From Amoeboaphelidium protococcarum (taxonomy: Eukaryota > Aphelidiomycota > Aphelidea), in NCBI GenBank assembly GCA_023515745.1, contig JALECJ010000006.1, forward strand, positions 1 through 64,000: a stretch of DNA of 64,000 bases, written 5' to 3'. Positions within the stretch are counted from its first letter, which is position 1. Each line of letters begins with the position of its first letter. The translations under genes were made by a program, and so were the position numbers. Shown here piece after piece: positions 18,032 through 32,886 of this stretch. Under the pieces are notes generated by a model. The model ran no database searches. It saw only the letters and a list, made by a program, of their open reading frames with translations, and had not been told where the DNA came from.

Positions 18032-20236
18032 ATGGAGAATGGCAGTGCGCAGAGTATGTATGTGCGGAAGGCTATGATTAATGATGTGAAGGCCGGCAAC
18101 AGACGATCAAAATTGGTTCGCTCGTACATCTCCAATAGCGGCGCTAGTTAAAACAGCAATGCTATCATTGGTGGTGGTGATGGTGATACTGCTGATTAAT
18201 CAAGAAATTCAGTGCAAAGTCAGAATAAAAAAAGAAACAATAGTTTTTATATTGACAATGATGAAGCAGCAGCAGTGGGCGAAGATTAACTAGATATGCT
18301 TGGAAGTGATGATACAGATTCCGAGTTTGATTATTATTCATACGCTTCTGAAGAGGAGGAGAAGAGGTTGGAAATGGCAGTGAACGGAGTAGGTGATTAT
18401 GAATTCTATGATTACTCTGATGGTGATGATGACGATGAAACTTCAAACTCTGAAGATACGGATATTTAATTGAAGTAAACCAGACGTGGGCGAGGTTAGA
18501 CTAATAAATTGACAGCTCTCAATGAAGAAACTGAGGATTTTCTGCCAGATGATGCTAACGGTGAAGCTGTCGGGCGCACTATACTGGACGACGCGATTAG
18601 CATCACAGGTGACGATAATGATAATAATGATGATGATGCAGGTGTGCATGAAAAACAATCTAGTCGGTCATCAGGCAAGCTGAAGAAGAGAAAGTCATTA
18701 TCAAGGAGTTAAAGTAAATCTAAAAAGAAGAATAGTGTTATTTAGAAGAAGATTAGCCGAGTTAGTTCCACCTCGCGCAAGTCGAGCTAATCTTAAGGCG
18801 ATCGTCCATCATCAACATCGTCATCCACGTAGATTGTCAAGAGTAGTAAAGTGGTGCGTGCTTAAGCAGATCTTACCGGTCAACTGTACTCTGCTCATGA
18901 CATGATAAAGGAGCAGCGAAGAACATCTGCGCAGCCTCAGCGTTTCCTCAATGAGCGACCTTTAGATGCGCGACGTGTCAAAGGCATTAGAAAGGGGTTG
19001 AACGTCAGGAGAAGACGCAAAGCTACCTAGAATGGAATATCATTGAAATCTGCCACTATGGATGAAGTGGAGATGGCAAAGAGGGAAAATTAGCAAGAAA
19101 ATGGACAGAGAATTGGCAGTCATGATAAATTGTCTGATGTTGATAGCGTGTATTCTATGCAGTTAGATGATGATGGTGATAATCAAGAAGGCGAACATAA
19201 CCAAGCCTTTAAAGAAAAGAAGAGGCATGTGTAGGCTAATAAGAAAATCCCTAAAGCGCTGTATGATCCCAAAGTCAGGAAGTAGCTGGCAAAGCTTAAG
19301 ACGTATTATCCCTACTTTACATACATTATATGTTTTGTGAATTTGATTGTTCTCGGGTATGAGTTCTATCTAAATTATTCATACACTGGTGAGTTGATTG
19401 CGCCTCCGGGTACTAATTTCATGATAGGCCCTTATACATAGACTCTTATTGCTAGTGGTGCTCGATTTGTGCCTTGTATGAAAAATACGTCGATCAATGG
19501 TAATTTTCTAGTGTGCCAGAATGGATTTCCACATAGCAATCTCAATGCGACCGGTTTTAATGTAACCAGTGGGAATCTTTGTACTTTGCAAGACTTTTGC
19601 GGTATGGGCGGATTCTCGAATAGTTCAGTGCCAGACTAATGGTGGCGTCTTATAACGGCCATGTTTCTTCATGCCGGTCTGGTGCATTTCATCATGAACA
19701 CCTGGCTCATGATTCAGGTGGGTAGAGCGATGGAGGAAGCGTATGGCAGTGTGCGTATAATGATCATATACTTTGTGAGTGGTATCGCTGGATTTCTTTT
19801 TGCTGCAGACTTGGAGTAAACTGTGCCCACTGTAGGCGCGTCTGGATCGATTTTTGGTGTATTGGGCGTGGTGCTGTTGGATCTGATTCTCAATTTCAAA
19901 ATTGTACAAAACAGATGGAAAGAGCTGTCTATCCACCTTGCGCAGATCATTATATCAGTCGCGTTTGGTCTCCTCCCTTATATTGATAACTTTGCGCATA
20001 TTGGTGGATTCGTCACGGGATTATTGAGTGGCCTTTTGCTCATGCCAGCACTCACCTTCTCGAAAATAGATAAGCTGATTAAACGCATGGCCAGATTTCT
20101 CAGTCTTCCTCTACTGGGTGGATTTCTATTCTGGTTGTTTTACTCATTCTTGTACTAGAACGGCAGCAATTGTCCATGGTGTAAATACTTGGACTGCATT
20201 CCAATAAATGGATGGTGCGATGGTTACAGTTCTTGA
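18032..20236 (+). CDS. Rhomboid-family intramembrane serine protease with long cytosolic N terminus
   Basis: Single exon, 734 aa. Residues 1-420 are acidic or basic low-complexity, then a rhomboid core follows. It has a first helix TYIICFVNLIVLGYEFY, an extracellular Cys-containing loop, HAGLVHFIMNTWLM, the catalytic serine motif GASGSIFG (Ser about residue 604) and the catalytic His in NFAHIGGF (about residue 656). Rhomboids cleave transmembrane proteins within the membrane. Both catalytic residues are present, so this is not an inactive iRhom. After the last helix comes a Cys-rich tail (CPWCKYLDC). The N-terminal half is where most TAA/TAG codons sit, so a standard-code reading recovers only the core. 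Stop is TGA at 20234. Confidence 0.9.
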
Positions 20237-20432
20237 TTTAATATCATACACTGCCCGTGCAATCAGTTCGCTTGTAGATGCTCTGCATTTAAATAGATTA
20301 GAATAGAATTATACTAGGTGATCATCCATTTATACCACGTTTGCAATAGTCAACACGTCAAGACATGTAAACAAATCAAAGTAGAGAATAGATATCAAAT
20401 CAACTTTATTATCTCAGTATTATTTTATTTGA

Positions 20433-21152
20433 TCATTTGCCTTCCATCTTTTAATCACCTTGCGACTAAAGAGATGATGAAGAAGATGAACCACTAAGAT
20501 ATTGTTATTCCAGCTTCAAAGGATCAAACTGCTTAGGTCCAAGTAGGCGCTCCATAAGCGATTGCCACCAGGTCAACTCCTTGCGCGGATCAATCTCTCC
20601 ACTCAACACCTTTCGCTCATACTCGGCACGCTGTGTCCAATACTAGACATCCTGCGCATTCTCCGCGTAACCTTGCAGTCTACTCTCCGCAGCCTGATAG
20701 CACTTAGTATAGCCATATGACGCGCCGACTACAACAGCAGCGAACCATTGATATGCATTAAGTGGTACATGTCTCTTGTATCTGTTGATAGCGTAAAGTA
20801 TTAGCGGGCCAGATGCAGTTCCCAAAGTACCATTCACGGCCACATCCTTCATGGAGATGTTCTGTGCAATCATCCAGAGTGGGGGATTATGGTGAATGAC
20901 AGAGTATTTAGGATGAGAGGACAACTTGGTGAAATAGTCCGGTGTGACATAGTATGGCAAATTATCCTTATTGTCCGGATGATTAATCTTTCCATACGGC
21001 GAAGGCAGATCATAAATGGGCGTTGGTGGTTGGATCTTGCTAGGAGAAGCATCCGGTCTTGGGTTCATGGCCGGATAGAATACCTTCCAGAAGGAGTCCA
21101 ATGGGTTCCAGTCACGCGAAGGATCTTTATTATCTGGCAGTATAAATCCCAT
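20433..21152 (-). CDS. Unidentified small membrane-associated protein (possible complex I accessory subunit)
   Basis: Single exon, 239 aa. The first 100 residues are Pro-rich (PTPIYDLPSPYG). Two hydrophobic stretches follow (LGTASGPLILYAI; AYQWFAAVVVGASYGYTKC), then a charged tail and a Ser/Gln-rich end. The layout of a soluble N terminus, a short helical pair and no signal peptide is reminiscent of mitochondrial complex I accessory subunits such as fungal NUXM, but the similarity is weak and I do not claim it. The start ATG at 21152 is the first of the frame. Downstream it converges with the rhomboid gene at a distance of 196 bp. Confidence 0.6.
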
Positions 21153-21523
21153 AATCGTTATATACAGCTATCAAGTATTCAATTTAACCTTTATAATGGA
21201 AGTACTTTTTACTGCTGAATATATATAGAACTTGTAAAGGCAAGAATAAAATGCTCGAAATGAAGAATGCTTTTACTCTCACTCAAAGCGCCTTAGAAAA
21301 GTCCCACAGCGCAGAGAAAGGAACTGATCGCTTCTCGTTCGCTCGCCTCATACCTGTTCTCTCTTCGCTGGTCAATCTATATATTCTGGATATTCTGGTT
21401 GAAAGAGATCATTATACTGTACTTCAATTCAATATTGAGAGATGCGAAATTCACAGATATAAAATTTGAACAGAGCAATAAAGGTAGATAATCAATTATT
21501 CACAATGTACAATCACTATAAAT
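21153..21523. other. Interval between unknown membrane protein and Arf GEF genes
   Basis: This 371-bp region is upstream of the 20433-21152 gene and downstream of the Sec7 gene. A 72-residue plus-strand frame (21251-21469) has no recognisable domain and is not supported. I see nothing else. Confidence 0.4.
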
Positions 21524-24391
21524 TCATTGCTTCAGTATGAGGGGCGGTATTCCCTCGGAGGAGTGCTGTTTAGTTGCCTGTAGCGTGACACTGCCCATTT
21601 TGTGTCTTACACTGTAAGCCTTACGCTGAGCAGGAGACTTTTGCAACTTATTAGGCTTTCCACTCAGGCCACCACTACCGCTAATCTTTGAAGATAGAGT
21701 CAGCGATGACATTGAGCCAGGTAACTTTCCTGCAGCAGTTATGGAATGTACAGTCTCACCGGCAGTTTCTGAGTTATTGCTATCACTTATCTTAACTCCG
21801 TGTTTAATGGCACTACCATACGCGTAACATTTAACAATCTCAAGTACAGTAAACTTGAATGAGCACCACCAGTTCAGATCTATACGCTAGGCCAATTTAG
21901 GATTCAATTTGTCAAATCGTGGTATGGAAGATTAAAACAGCTAAGACGGTGATTAATCCATACCCATACCAGGGACACTAAACATCTAATTCTAGTCCTA
22001 TAGTATCAATTCTGTCAATTTTTCAGGCAGCGATGGCACCTAGACACATATATTGGAGGGTGGCGGTAATTTAACTAGCTATCTTGACTGATTGCTGGCG
22101 AGTTCCAGCTTCTTGTCCAGCAAGTCACAAAATGCATCACCATTCTAATCAATAACTATGCATGCCGGATCAAGACTGAACAGGAGCGAGCACAACTCTG
22201 GCGACCATACTACTGCAGAGTCTAACCGCTGCAACTACTATTAAAGTTGATAAGATCCATCAATATTATTCATACCATTTACACTAAGACTACTATACAA
22301 AGTACCATTAGAGAGAGATTAAAGCAGCTTAGCCTCCACACCGTCCGATGCAATAGCCTGTTCAACATCGCTCCTCGATCTCCCGGTAGACTCGACATTA
22401 TAAGATCCAGTGTAAGACGTAACATCAATTATACCACGTCCAATACCAAACACTCGAAGAATTTCTCTTGAGGCGATCAACTAATGCAACTGTTTACACT
22501 ATTTCTATAGTCTAGCCACGTACATGCCCAACTTCAACTCACGATTCATAATCTTGGCTGGATTGTAAGAGAGAGGGCGTTAGACATTGTACAGTTTGCT
22601 TATTTGGTCCTGCTCAGAATATGTGGAATAGGTCACTTCCTCATAAGTACCTGCTTGAGAAGACGGCACATACGGCAACATTGGAGTCTTATACACGGTA
22701 ACAGCGGTCATTGAAAGATCATCAAAGTGTCGGAGTCTGAATGCGTCATCATCATCTTGATACTCACCATCTTGAGCAGAGTCTTCATGGCGCTCATCAT
22801 TGTCATCGGAATGGCCAGATACCACTGGTGCTTCAAAATGTTATTTAAGCGGACTACCAGCAACTGTGTGATAATCTTCAGACTTTACAGTGAGCTCAGA
22901 TGGAGAATAATATTTCTAATCACTATCTTCTCCATCTTACTAACCATCAGCTGACATCGACGCGGATACTATCTTTAAACTTTCATTGCCAGTATTCTGC
23001 TTCTATACCAGTGTTGTATCCTGAGATGGTTAATCTTAATCTTGACTATTAGTTGTTACTCCAGCTACTATTACCTAATCGTTATAGGAATTGATTGGCA
23101 AAGAGTCTTGTTATAATTACTACTATTATTATTCAGGTACAAAGTCCATGAGCCATTCGAGCTCATATCCATACCAAATATTACCCACACCAGACGTGAG
23201 TGGCTCGCGAGACTCCATCGCAGCCCAGTAGAGCATCGCCTGACACCACTCTGACTGATCCACCTCAGACTTGGAATCAATAAGAATGACAGCACCATAC
23301 AGAGTGATGATTTGCACTAAGAACTGGTGACCAGGATACATACCAGCAGGAATGGCACTGATCATGGCGTGTCTCAACGGAACATGGCCTATCAGCTTCT
23401 CACTCTAGAACAACACAAGGTCACTACCAAGCAGTCGTGCAAAGTATTACACCCAGCGACGATCAAACGACTTTTTACCAAACTGCTCATACACACTCTT
23501 CTTTGCAATGTATCCCTCTTTGTAAGGACTGACTTTGACAAAATCTCTAACATTACTACCACCACTACCATCTAATGAGAATGCGGATGGAGAAATAGCG
23601 GGCCGCTATTGCTATACCGACGGCTTCCTCATTGACCAACTTCTAAAGAGACCCGTGGATTATTACGGTTGCTATGTATGAGCTTTAGGTTACAGAATTG
23701 GCTACTTTTTAATGCTGACATATATCTGCTCAAGCACCGATTTCAATTAATCGTCCTTTACCCCAGTGCCAAGAGCATTAGCACCGTCACCTTATAGTGT
23801 ACCCAGCGTATTCTCCACATACTAATTCTGCTTCATCTGAGTACCACCAGCATTAACGACCGAGGTCAAGTCCGTATTCAGCAGAATTATGCTATAAATC
23901 AGCTGATGAATAGAGTCGACGGGTAGTGTTAAGTCTGCATACTGAATATCGATTATACCACCAGTACAATCAAAATATCTCTGACTGAAAGCAAACAGCA
24001 CCCGATCCTGCTCCTGCGTCTCACCTTCCAGAATAAAGCTACTGGTGAACCATCTCAGCATTCTCAATAAATGAACATCCCCCTGATGTGCCGATGGATG
24101 ATCACTGCACTCTACAGCAAAATTGAACCGAGATAGAAAAGCCTACCGTCTCTTCACTGACACACCATCTGATCCTTTAATGTACCCGGTAATCTTGTGC
24201 TTATCCTCAATCAGATTCTGCTTTAATTTCTATGCCACCTCATCAATGGCCACTTGCTAATTCTACAGGGAGGAGGCTGATAATTCAGAGGACTACATAA
24301 CCAGATGCTATTTCTATCCAATACTACTATTAATGCTATTGTTGTTGATGCTTCCACCACTATTATTTCCCTAATTATTATTGTACTCCAT
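21524..24391 (-). CDS. Sec7-PH Arf guanine nucleotide exchange factor
   Basis: Single exon, 955 aa, scanned for in-frame TGA with none found. An Asn/Gln-rich N terminus precedes a Sec7 domain (about 80-270). This keeps the catalytic 'glutamic finger' as ILEGETQEQDR and the hallmark YSIILLNTDL. A PH domain (about 300-420) begins KEGYIAKKSVYEQFGKK and contains RRWVQYFARLLGSDLVLF. The rest is low complexity, acidic and Gln-rich. Sec7 proteins activate Arf GTPases at Golgi, endosome or plasma membrane. Sec7 followed by PH recalls the EFA6/cytohesin and yeast Syt1 types, and I cannot choose among them. Many Gln are TAA/TAG, including a run of seven Gln or so near 23110. Confidence 0.85.
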
Positions 24392-24542
24392 GCAAATGCT
24401 ATAATAAATTTCTGCAAATACTCAATTATTTAAATTAAAATTCAAACAGATAAGTGATACTTGATTCTAGGCATCAACTACTATCCGTACAATATATGGT
24501 CAGTCTCCTTGATCTCAATCTCTCCTAGCTTTTAAACAGCAG

Positions 24543-24574
<32 letters not shown>

Positions 24575-24730
24575 GAGAAAGACAGCGAGTCAACTGAGGA
24601 ACGATCAGTCATCAGAAAGTCTTCATGAAACAGGAAATGCTTAATTATTAATGAATACAGTGCTGTAGATTTCAAAGAAAATAGATTAATACAGACGAGA
24701 AGGTACGCTCGCGATAGAATAACAATTTCA
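24392..24730. other. Interval between Arf GEF and MCM6 with a GAAA microsatellite
   Basis: This 339-bp region is upstream of the Sec7 gene and downstream of MCM6. It contains an imperfect (GAAA)n/(GA)n simple repeat at about 24541-24578. No gene is supported. Confidence 0.6.
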
Positions 24731-27409
<2,679 letters not shown>

Positions 27410-27733
27410 TTCAATCCCTATTATAGCAGTTACTATTGTGTATATTTACTCTAATAAGGATGTAAGATATACCGTATGGCCACTTACTTTCGATCGAACT
27501 TATAACAGGTGAAGGAGGACGAGGATTGGTGGAGAAGAGGTGAAAGCGGCCAGCAGTTGAAACAAGAAACCGCGACGCGTTTCACTCTCTTTCCCTTTGG
27601 GATAGGCGCGTTTGCATCTAAGGGAAGGTAAACAGTAAAGTACATTGATGTCAAGGTGAACACTATGCTATCAATAATCGCTTAGTATAAAATAGTAATA
27701 ATAATAACAATAGTAATGATATTTCACATAAAA
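27410..27733. promoter_or_regulatory. MCM6 upstream region with ACGCGT box
   Basis: This 324-bp region lies between the MCM6 start and the stop of the enoyl-CoA hydratase. ACGCGT at 27575-27580 (context GACGCGTTTCAC) matches the MluI cell-cycle box that in fungi drives replication genes through MBF. A CT-rich tract follows it. Function is inferred from motif and gene identity only. Confidence 0.4.
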
Positions 27734-28672
27734 TCATAGTCTACTTTTGGTGTCCCATATTGGCTTTTGTTTTTGCATAAAAGCTCCAATGCCGATGCCA
27801 GCTTCTTCACTATTGACCATCTTGTCAAATTCGGATTTCAAAAGCTCAACAACCTCCTTCTATTACAGGGAGGGAGACAAGTCAAATCTATTAACCAGCT
27901 TTTTGACACTTTCTACAGCACTTGGGGCAGCCTCCACGCATAGTCTAGAATAGAATTATATCGCCTGCTCTATAGACTGGAAATTTTCACCTGACGGCTG
28001 TCCATCAATATTGGATAAACACGGAAATGGATGATGGCTGTCTCCTGCATTTGATACGAGAGCACTGAGAAATCCGCGATTGTATAACTATACGCATGAT
28101 ATCTTGCCACCAAGCATAACTTCCACTGAATGCGCTTTAAATCTGCGTACAATAGTTGGACTAATTAGAGCAGGTATAAGACCACGCTTCACTTCAGCTA
28201 AACACACGTAAGCCTAAATCTTTAAATCGAGAACTCCAATCTAAATATCTGTGCTGAAAAATAGTCCGACTCCACCACCAAGTGCAGGTCCGTTAAGGAT
28301 AGATATAGTGGGAATAGGTAATTGACTTAAACTGTTCAAAACATTCACAAAAGCATCTTACGCATTAAAATTACTGGCATCATCATCACTGTCTCCAGAA
28401 GAGCCACCACCGACTTTACCCAAATCCATCCCAGTACAGAAGTATTTACCTTCTCCGTTGAGGAAAAAACATCTAATGAATAACGTTCTTCTATTTTACT
28501 TTATAAAGTCTAGTGCAGCCAAAAGTTCCTTAATCATTACAGGATTCAGAGCATTCCCACGCTTTGGATTATTCAAAGTCAAAACACAAATTTTAGCATC
28601 AGACTGTACATGTTGCTTACAGATGTCTTTGTACTCCAAAAGCTCAAATTTAATTTATTTATTAAGCTCCAT
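27734..28672 (-). CDS. Peroxisomal enoyl-CoA hydratase/isomerase family protein ending in SRL
   Basis: Single exon, 312 aa. It is a crotonase-fold enzyme. The oxyanion-hole residues lie in NPKRGNALNP and in GPALGGGVGLF, and a catalytic-type Glu is in LAEVKRGLIPA. Such enzymes hydrate or isomerise enoyl-CoA in fatty-acid or branched-chain breakdown. The protein ends K-S-R-L before TGA, a strong type 1 peroxisomal targeting signal. A Gly/Ser/Asp loop of about 15 residues is inserted after GTGDL-like residues near 95-110. The ATG shares one base with the stop of the upstream Myb gene on the same strand (TGATG). A transcript starting inside the Myb 3' coding region, or a dicistronic mRNA, would be needed. 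Confidence 0.85.
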
Positions 28673-29298
28673 CAAGATAACGAGTCACTTCTTTTATTAT
28701 TTTTAGCAGCAGTAATAATTGAAGATGAAGAGTTGAGAGAGTCAGTTTAAAGAGAACCTATCGACATGCGCAAAGTTTCCCACCGGCGCTGACACTGATC
28801 AGGCGATCGCGACAGGACGACCTGTGAAACGCGTCTCCACTGCGCGCCATTCTACTGATATGCCATGTACAACCGGTAATCCTCATCCACTGTCCATCCA
28901 TCACTTCTAGCGTCATGGCATTGACTTTTATCTAGTAGCTTCATATACTTATTTCTGACCTGGATCGCCGTTCTCTATGATCCGAGTAATGTGGCAATAT
29001 CGCTCCAGTCAATCCTAATCTAGCGTTTCTTCTAATCTATATTCCTATAGTGGTCATGATAAATTTCATTCACCAGAATCTCTAACAGATTGGTCTCATC
29101 ATTTGTCCAGCATCCGCTTTATCTATCCTAATCATTCTGCTGCATAGAGGAATATCTCATGTATGAAGAATAAGTCGCCCTCTATGACACTCCAATCTAC
29201 TGATTAAATTCACGCGTTATCCTGCGCCAGTTTCCTTGGAACTTTTCCGCTAGACGCTGCAGCAACACAATCTCTTACGCGGTAATTATTTTGCCCAT
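28672..29298 (-). CDS. Myb/SANT-repeat DNA-binding protein
   Basis: Single exon, 208 aa. Three Myb-like repeats are visible. Repeat 1 is near residues 5-55 (TAQEIVLLQRLAEKF...WRRITREF). Repeat 2 is near 70-125 (GCWTNDETNLLEILVNEI...IDWSDIATLLGSQ). Repeat 3 is near 140-185 (DGWTVDEDYRLYMAYQQNGAQWRRVSQ...QCQRRWETL in parts). The spaced Trp residues fit a sequence-specific DNA-binding protein of the Reb1/DMTF1 or snRNA-activator kind, and I cannot be more specific. Many Gln are TAG/TAA. The gene is divergent from the acyl-CoA ligase (95 bp between ATGs) and overlaps the following hydratase gene by one base. Confidence 0.75.
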
Positions 29299-29393
29299 CG
29301 CCTGGAGAAAACTGCTCGTTCGTTCGCCTTTACGAGAAAGAAAGAAGAGAAATTTAATACGAGCCAGCGTACTGTAATTTGTCATTAGGAAGC

Positions 29394-30923
29394 ATGATGA
29401 GTCTGGCGTAAGCTTTATTGAGTGGTGGTGATCCTTAATCTTCAGCCATTCGTGATGTGAATGGGGGTAGTCTAACTTTTGGGGAGATGAAAAAGGTGGT
29501 GAATACAAGTGTCTAAAAGATCAAGTAGTTGAGAGTCTCGCCATCGAATTCCTCTCTTAGAGCGACGTTGATTTTTGGCAACACTATTGATTACGTGGTG
29601 TCCTTCTTGGCTTTGACTGAAGCTGGTTATGCTGTGAATCCTTTGAATCCGTAATATCGCTATAAAGAGTTGGAATTTTACATTGATGACGTTAAGCCCT
29701 CAGTAGTGTTTATGGATGAACAGTCCAAATCTGACGCGATCGTCAAACTGTGCTAATAAAAGAATTTGCCTCTTTATAGCGTTGCTTTAATGAATGGGAA
29801 TCTTGTCATAAATAATGTAGTTAATTCAAGAAGTTTCCAAGTATTATCTAGAAGTGGTCGCGAATAGTTCAATGTCGCCTTACTGTTGCACACATCTGGT
29901 ACGACATCTAGGCCTAAATGTGTTCCATTGTCACACAATAATCTGATTACCAGCGCTTAAAATATTGCAAAGACTTACCAGCTGAATAACAAAGATGTGT
30001 CCTTTGTAGTAATGCCTTTGTTTCATGTCCATGGCCTGGTCGGTGCGTTATTTAGCACATTGATATCTGGTGGTTGTGCAGTGATGTCAATAAAGTTCCA
30101 CGCCACATCCTTTTGGAAAGACTTTCTGCGCTTTAACTGCTCTTGGTATTCAGCTGTGCCTACAATTCATTAGATACTTTTAAGGCATGAATAGTCTGGT
30201 AGGTACAGGAATGTTGGTCGATTGCGCTTCGTTAGATCTTGCAGCTCAGCGCTGTCACCAGCTACTATGATATAGTTGGAGCATCAGTTTCGCGTTCCTG
30301 TTCTCCAGGCGTATGCAATGACTGAGTGTTCACATTAGATGACATCCAATCCTTTGTTGGGGCTGAGAAAGCCAGGCTCTGTGGGAGTACCCCAAGGTGT
30401 TTAATGTCGCATTCATGAGGGAGAAGTTGTGATTTCTGCTCCGACTGTCACGGATGGGTATTTGAACAATGAGAAAGCTAACCGTGAATCGTTTCTCGTA
30501 TTGGACAACTAAACTTGGTTCAGAACTGGCGATTAAGGATATATCGATAAACAGGGATATCTCTTTCTGACGGGCAGATTGAAAGAACTCATCAATCGTG
30601 GAGGAGAGAAAATTAGTCCTCTTGAAATCGACAATGTCTTGTTATCATGTCCTGGAGTTAGCGATGCGGTTACGTTCCCTTTGAAAGATGATATTTATGG
30701 CGAAAGTGTAAACGCCGCAGTTATCTTACACCCGGCATAGAGAGAGAAGATCACTGTAGATGTATTGCGACAACATTGCTTTAATCATCTTAGTGCTTTT
30801 AAAATTCCTCAGAAGATTTTTATAGTGGATGACTTTCCTAGAACGGCTACCGGTAAGATTTAGCGCCGTATTGTCTCTGAGCACTTTGCGAACATTGATT
30901 TGAAGACTAAGAGTAAATTGTGA
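29394..30923 (+). CDS. Peroxisomal acyl-CoA/oxalate-CoA ligase, Pcs60-like, ending in SKL
   Basis: Single exon, 509 aa. It is an ANL-superfamily AMP-forming ligase. The N-terminal DVNGGSLTFGEM is followed by the AMP-binding P-loop HTSGTTSRPK, then AYAMTECSH, WFRTGDQGYID, GRLKELINRGGEKISP and the C-terminal catalytic-lysine motif TATGKIQRR. In that last motif the conserved Gln is TAG, and the Gln after GTGD is TAA. It resembles yeast Pcs60/plant AAE3 (oxalyl-CoA synthetase), but substrate cannot be read from sequence. The C terminus is S-K-L, the canonical PTS1, so the enzyme should be peroxisomal. I chose the first of two adjacent ATGs. An ATG at 29487 would cut off the family's N-terminal motif. 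Confidence 0.88.
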
Positions 30924-31063
30924 TTATGTCCCATCTAAAGCTTGCTTTAATCCACTTTTTCTGCAGAACAATCAGCTAATTTGTTATATTGGCTTTTACC
31001 AGATTACCAGAATACATCGGTCATAAATAAAAAGATTTGGAATGTATCTGTTCAAAAAATTGA

Positions 31064-31136
31064 TGATTCGTGTGAGTTTCGATCTCACTACCTCTCGCGT
31101 GTAAAGCGAACGATCTACCGAGTGATCTAACGAACC
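31064..31136 (-). tRNA. trnV-TAC: tRNA-Val (anticodon TAC)
   Basis: Cloverleaf folded by eye on the minus strand. The 7-bp acceptor GGTTCGT/ACGAATC has one G-T pair and discriminator A. The D arm is GATC/GATC with GG in the loop. The anticodon stem is TTCGC/GCGAG with loop TTTACAC, anticodon TAC. The T stem is GTGAG/CTCAC. Length is 73 nt with no intron. A T6 run follows the 3' end as Pol III terminator. The T loop is ATCGAAA, with A instead of the usual T at position 54. Confidence 0.9.
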
Positions 31137-31255
31137 ATGATTTACTGAAAATTCGAGTGAGATAAAAAATATATAGTAACGAATAACAGAAGTAAAACAC
31201 CTATTTATCATCACATGCTCACCAACGTTGAGCTCGATTTAACATTTCGCCATGA

Positions 31256-32653
31256 TCACGTTCTGCCTCTGACAATTTTGTACGCATAAGTTGATGAACT
31301 CATCGCGCATAAAATAGAACATATCAAAAACATCCAGCCACTTCCTATCGAGTTATAGATGTAACCGCCTAGAATTGAGCCAACGAACGGTCCCAGTCCG
31401 CAGTAGATTGAAGAGAATATACCTTGAGACGTCCCTTGATACTCTTTCGGTGCAAGTGCCGCGGCAGCCTAGACTGCATTCCCATAAAAGTTGGCATACA
31501 TTGCACCGTGCAGCAATTCAATACCAAGATCTATATATGGATTTAACGTAAAGAAACTAAGTAGCGCGTACATCAAAGTTCTAAATCCAAGTATGATCTG
31601 ACTGCAAATCATCACCCATTTGGATGCTTCAGCTGGCTTTACATTCTACAATCCCAAACATTTCAAAATAAGTATTTACACGGGACCATTGAAGAAGAAG
31701 AAGGGAGCCTCTAACAATACGCGATTTAAACTGCCAACTGCAAGTATAGTTGCACCAGCATTTAAACGCTCAACCAGCATAATATTCAGAAAATTGTTCA
31801 CCACAGACTGGCAAAGACCTTACACAAAAGCGAACGCCCAAAATAGCACTAAATCTGAATTTCCACTCAAGATCCTGACAGATTGAATGAATGACGCTTT
31901 GCCTTGAGATGACGCGGAAGAATCCTGAGATTAGACGTCGTCATCTGTTATCTCACTCTCCATTGTTGCAGACTTTTCAATGTCCTTATCGCTATTTTAA
32001 TCAGAAGATTGGATCAATACAAGTTTGGCATTTGGAGTGTAAGTTGAACTATACGGCATGTATAAACCACCCACAAAGAGTACTCCAACTGAGACAGTCC
32101 AGCTTACGAAAATCGCGCTCATTCTGGGAAATATACTATACAGATATCCCATGATGAATGCGGACAATCCGTATGTGATACTCCCAACCCAGCGCTGCTT
32201 GCCATATAATTTCTTTTGCTCTTTCTCATCCATATCACCACATCTTTGTTTCAGCTTTGTGAGGACACTCATATCGATCAAAGGAGCAATTGCACACCAT
32301 GGAATCGCGTAAGATAAAGTAACTGCTACTGTTAGAAGGAAAGACGCGGATAGAAAGTCTTCAACACCACCCATATCAGGCGTTGGTCTTAACAGCAAGA
32401 ACATCATTGTGGCTACTGCAGAAACTACAGAGCAAAGGACCATCATATTTCTGTGCCAGTTGTACTTATCAGCAATAAACATAAACTGGGGCGCTACTAA
32501 AAAAGAAACGATGGGTGGTAGCGATGTCAATATGCCTATTTGAAGCGGTGAGAACAGCATAATCTGATCATAGAACAGCGAGAGGTAAGTCATACTACCA
32601 TATCCAAAGAACAACGCACCCATTTGCAACTTCAAATCTACGTGTTTTATCAT
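31256..32653 (-). CDS. Major facilitator superfamily transporter, copy A
   Basis: Single exon, 465 aa with about 12 hydrophobic segments in two halves separated by an acidic cytosolic loop (about residues 215-260). The N terminus reads HVDLKLQMGALFFGYG, then SLPPIVSFLVAPQF and FIADKYNWHR, an MFS motif-A-like loop. The arrangement resembles the MFS_1-like (LacY/MFSD6-like) group, substrate unknown. It has a tandem paralogue immediately upstream (copy B, 32887-34296). The two are alike along their whole length, including VVNNFLNIMLV, EAPFFFFNG and GSILGGYIYN, so this is a gene duplication. The acidic loop is the most diverged part. Confidence 0.8.
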
Positions 32654-32886
32654 AGCTTTTGTGAACTCGGTCTTTGATAGAATCTGAATCTGAATGAGAG
32701 TAAAAATAGACTTTTAATACCTCGGCCTGCATGGCTTGCGTATCCTGGCAAGTATCGCGATTAAGACTGATCCTTGTTGCTAAGAGTTGAGTACCGTGTT
32801 GTGAGTAGACGTACTATATGATGAATCAAAAGGCCATGCTTTTACATACAAATTAAATAATGGACTTTAGGTAAGATTATGCAAAA

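Noticed and set aside
21251-21469. 72-residue plus-strand open frame
   Set aside because: No domain, and it sits between two well-supported minus-strand genes.
24541-24578. GAAA repeat as a possible CRISPR-like or functional array
   Set aside because: Simple microsatellite with 4-bp units and no spacers. No CRISPR array was seen anywhere in the window.
29487-29489. ATG at 29487 as start of the acyl-CoA ligase
   Set aside because: It would remove the conserved LTFGEM N-terminal motif, which is in frame from the ATG at 29394.
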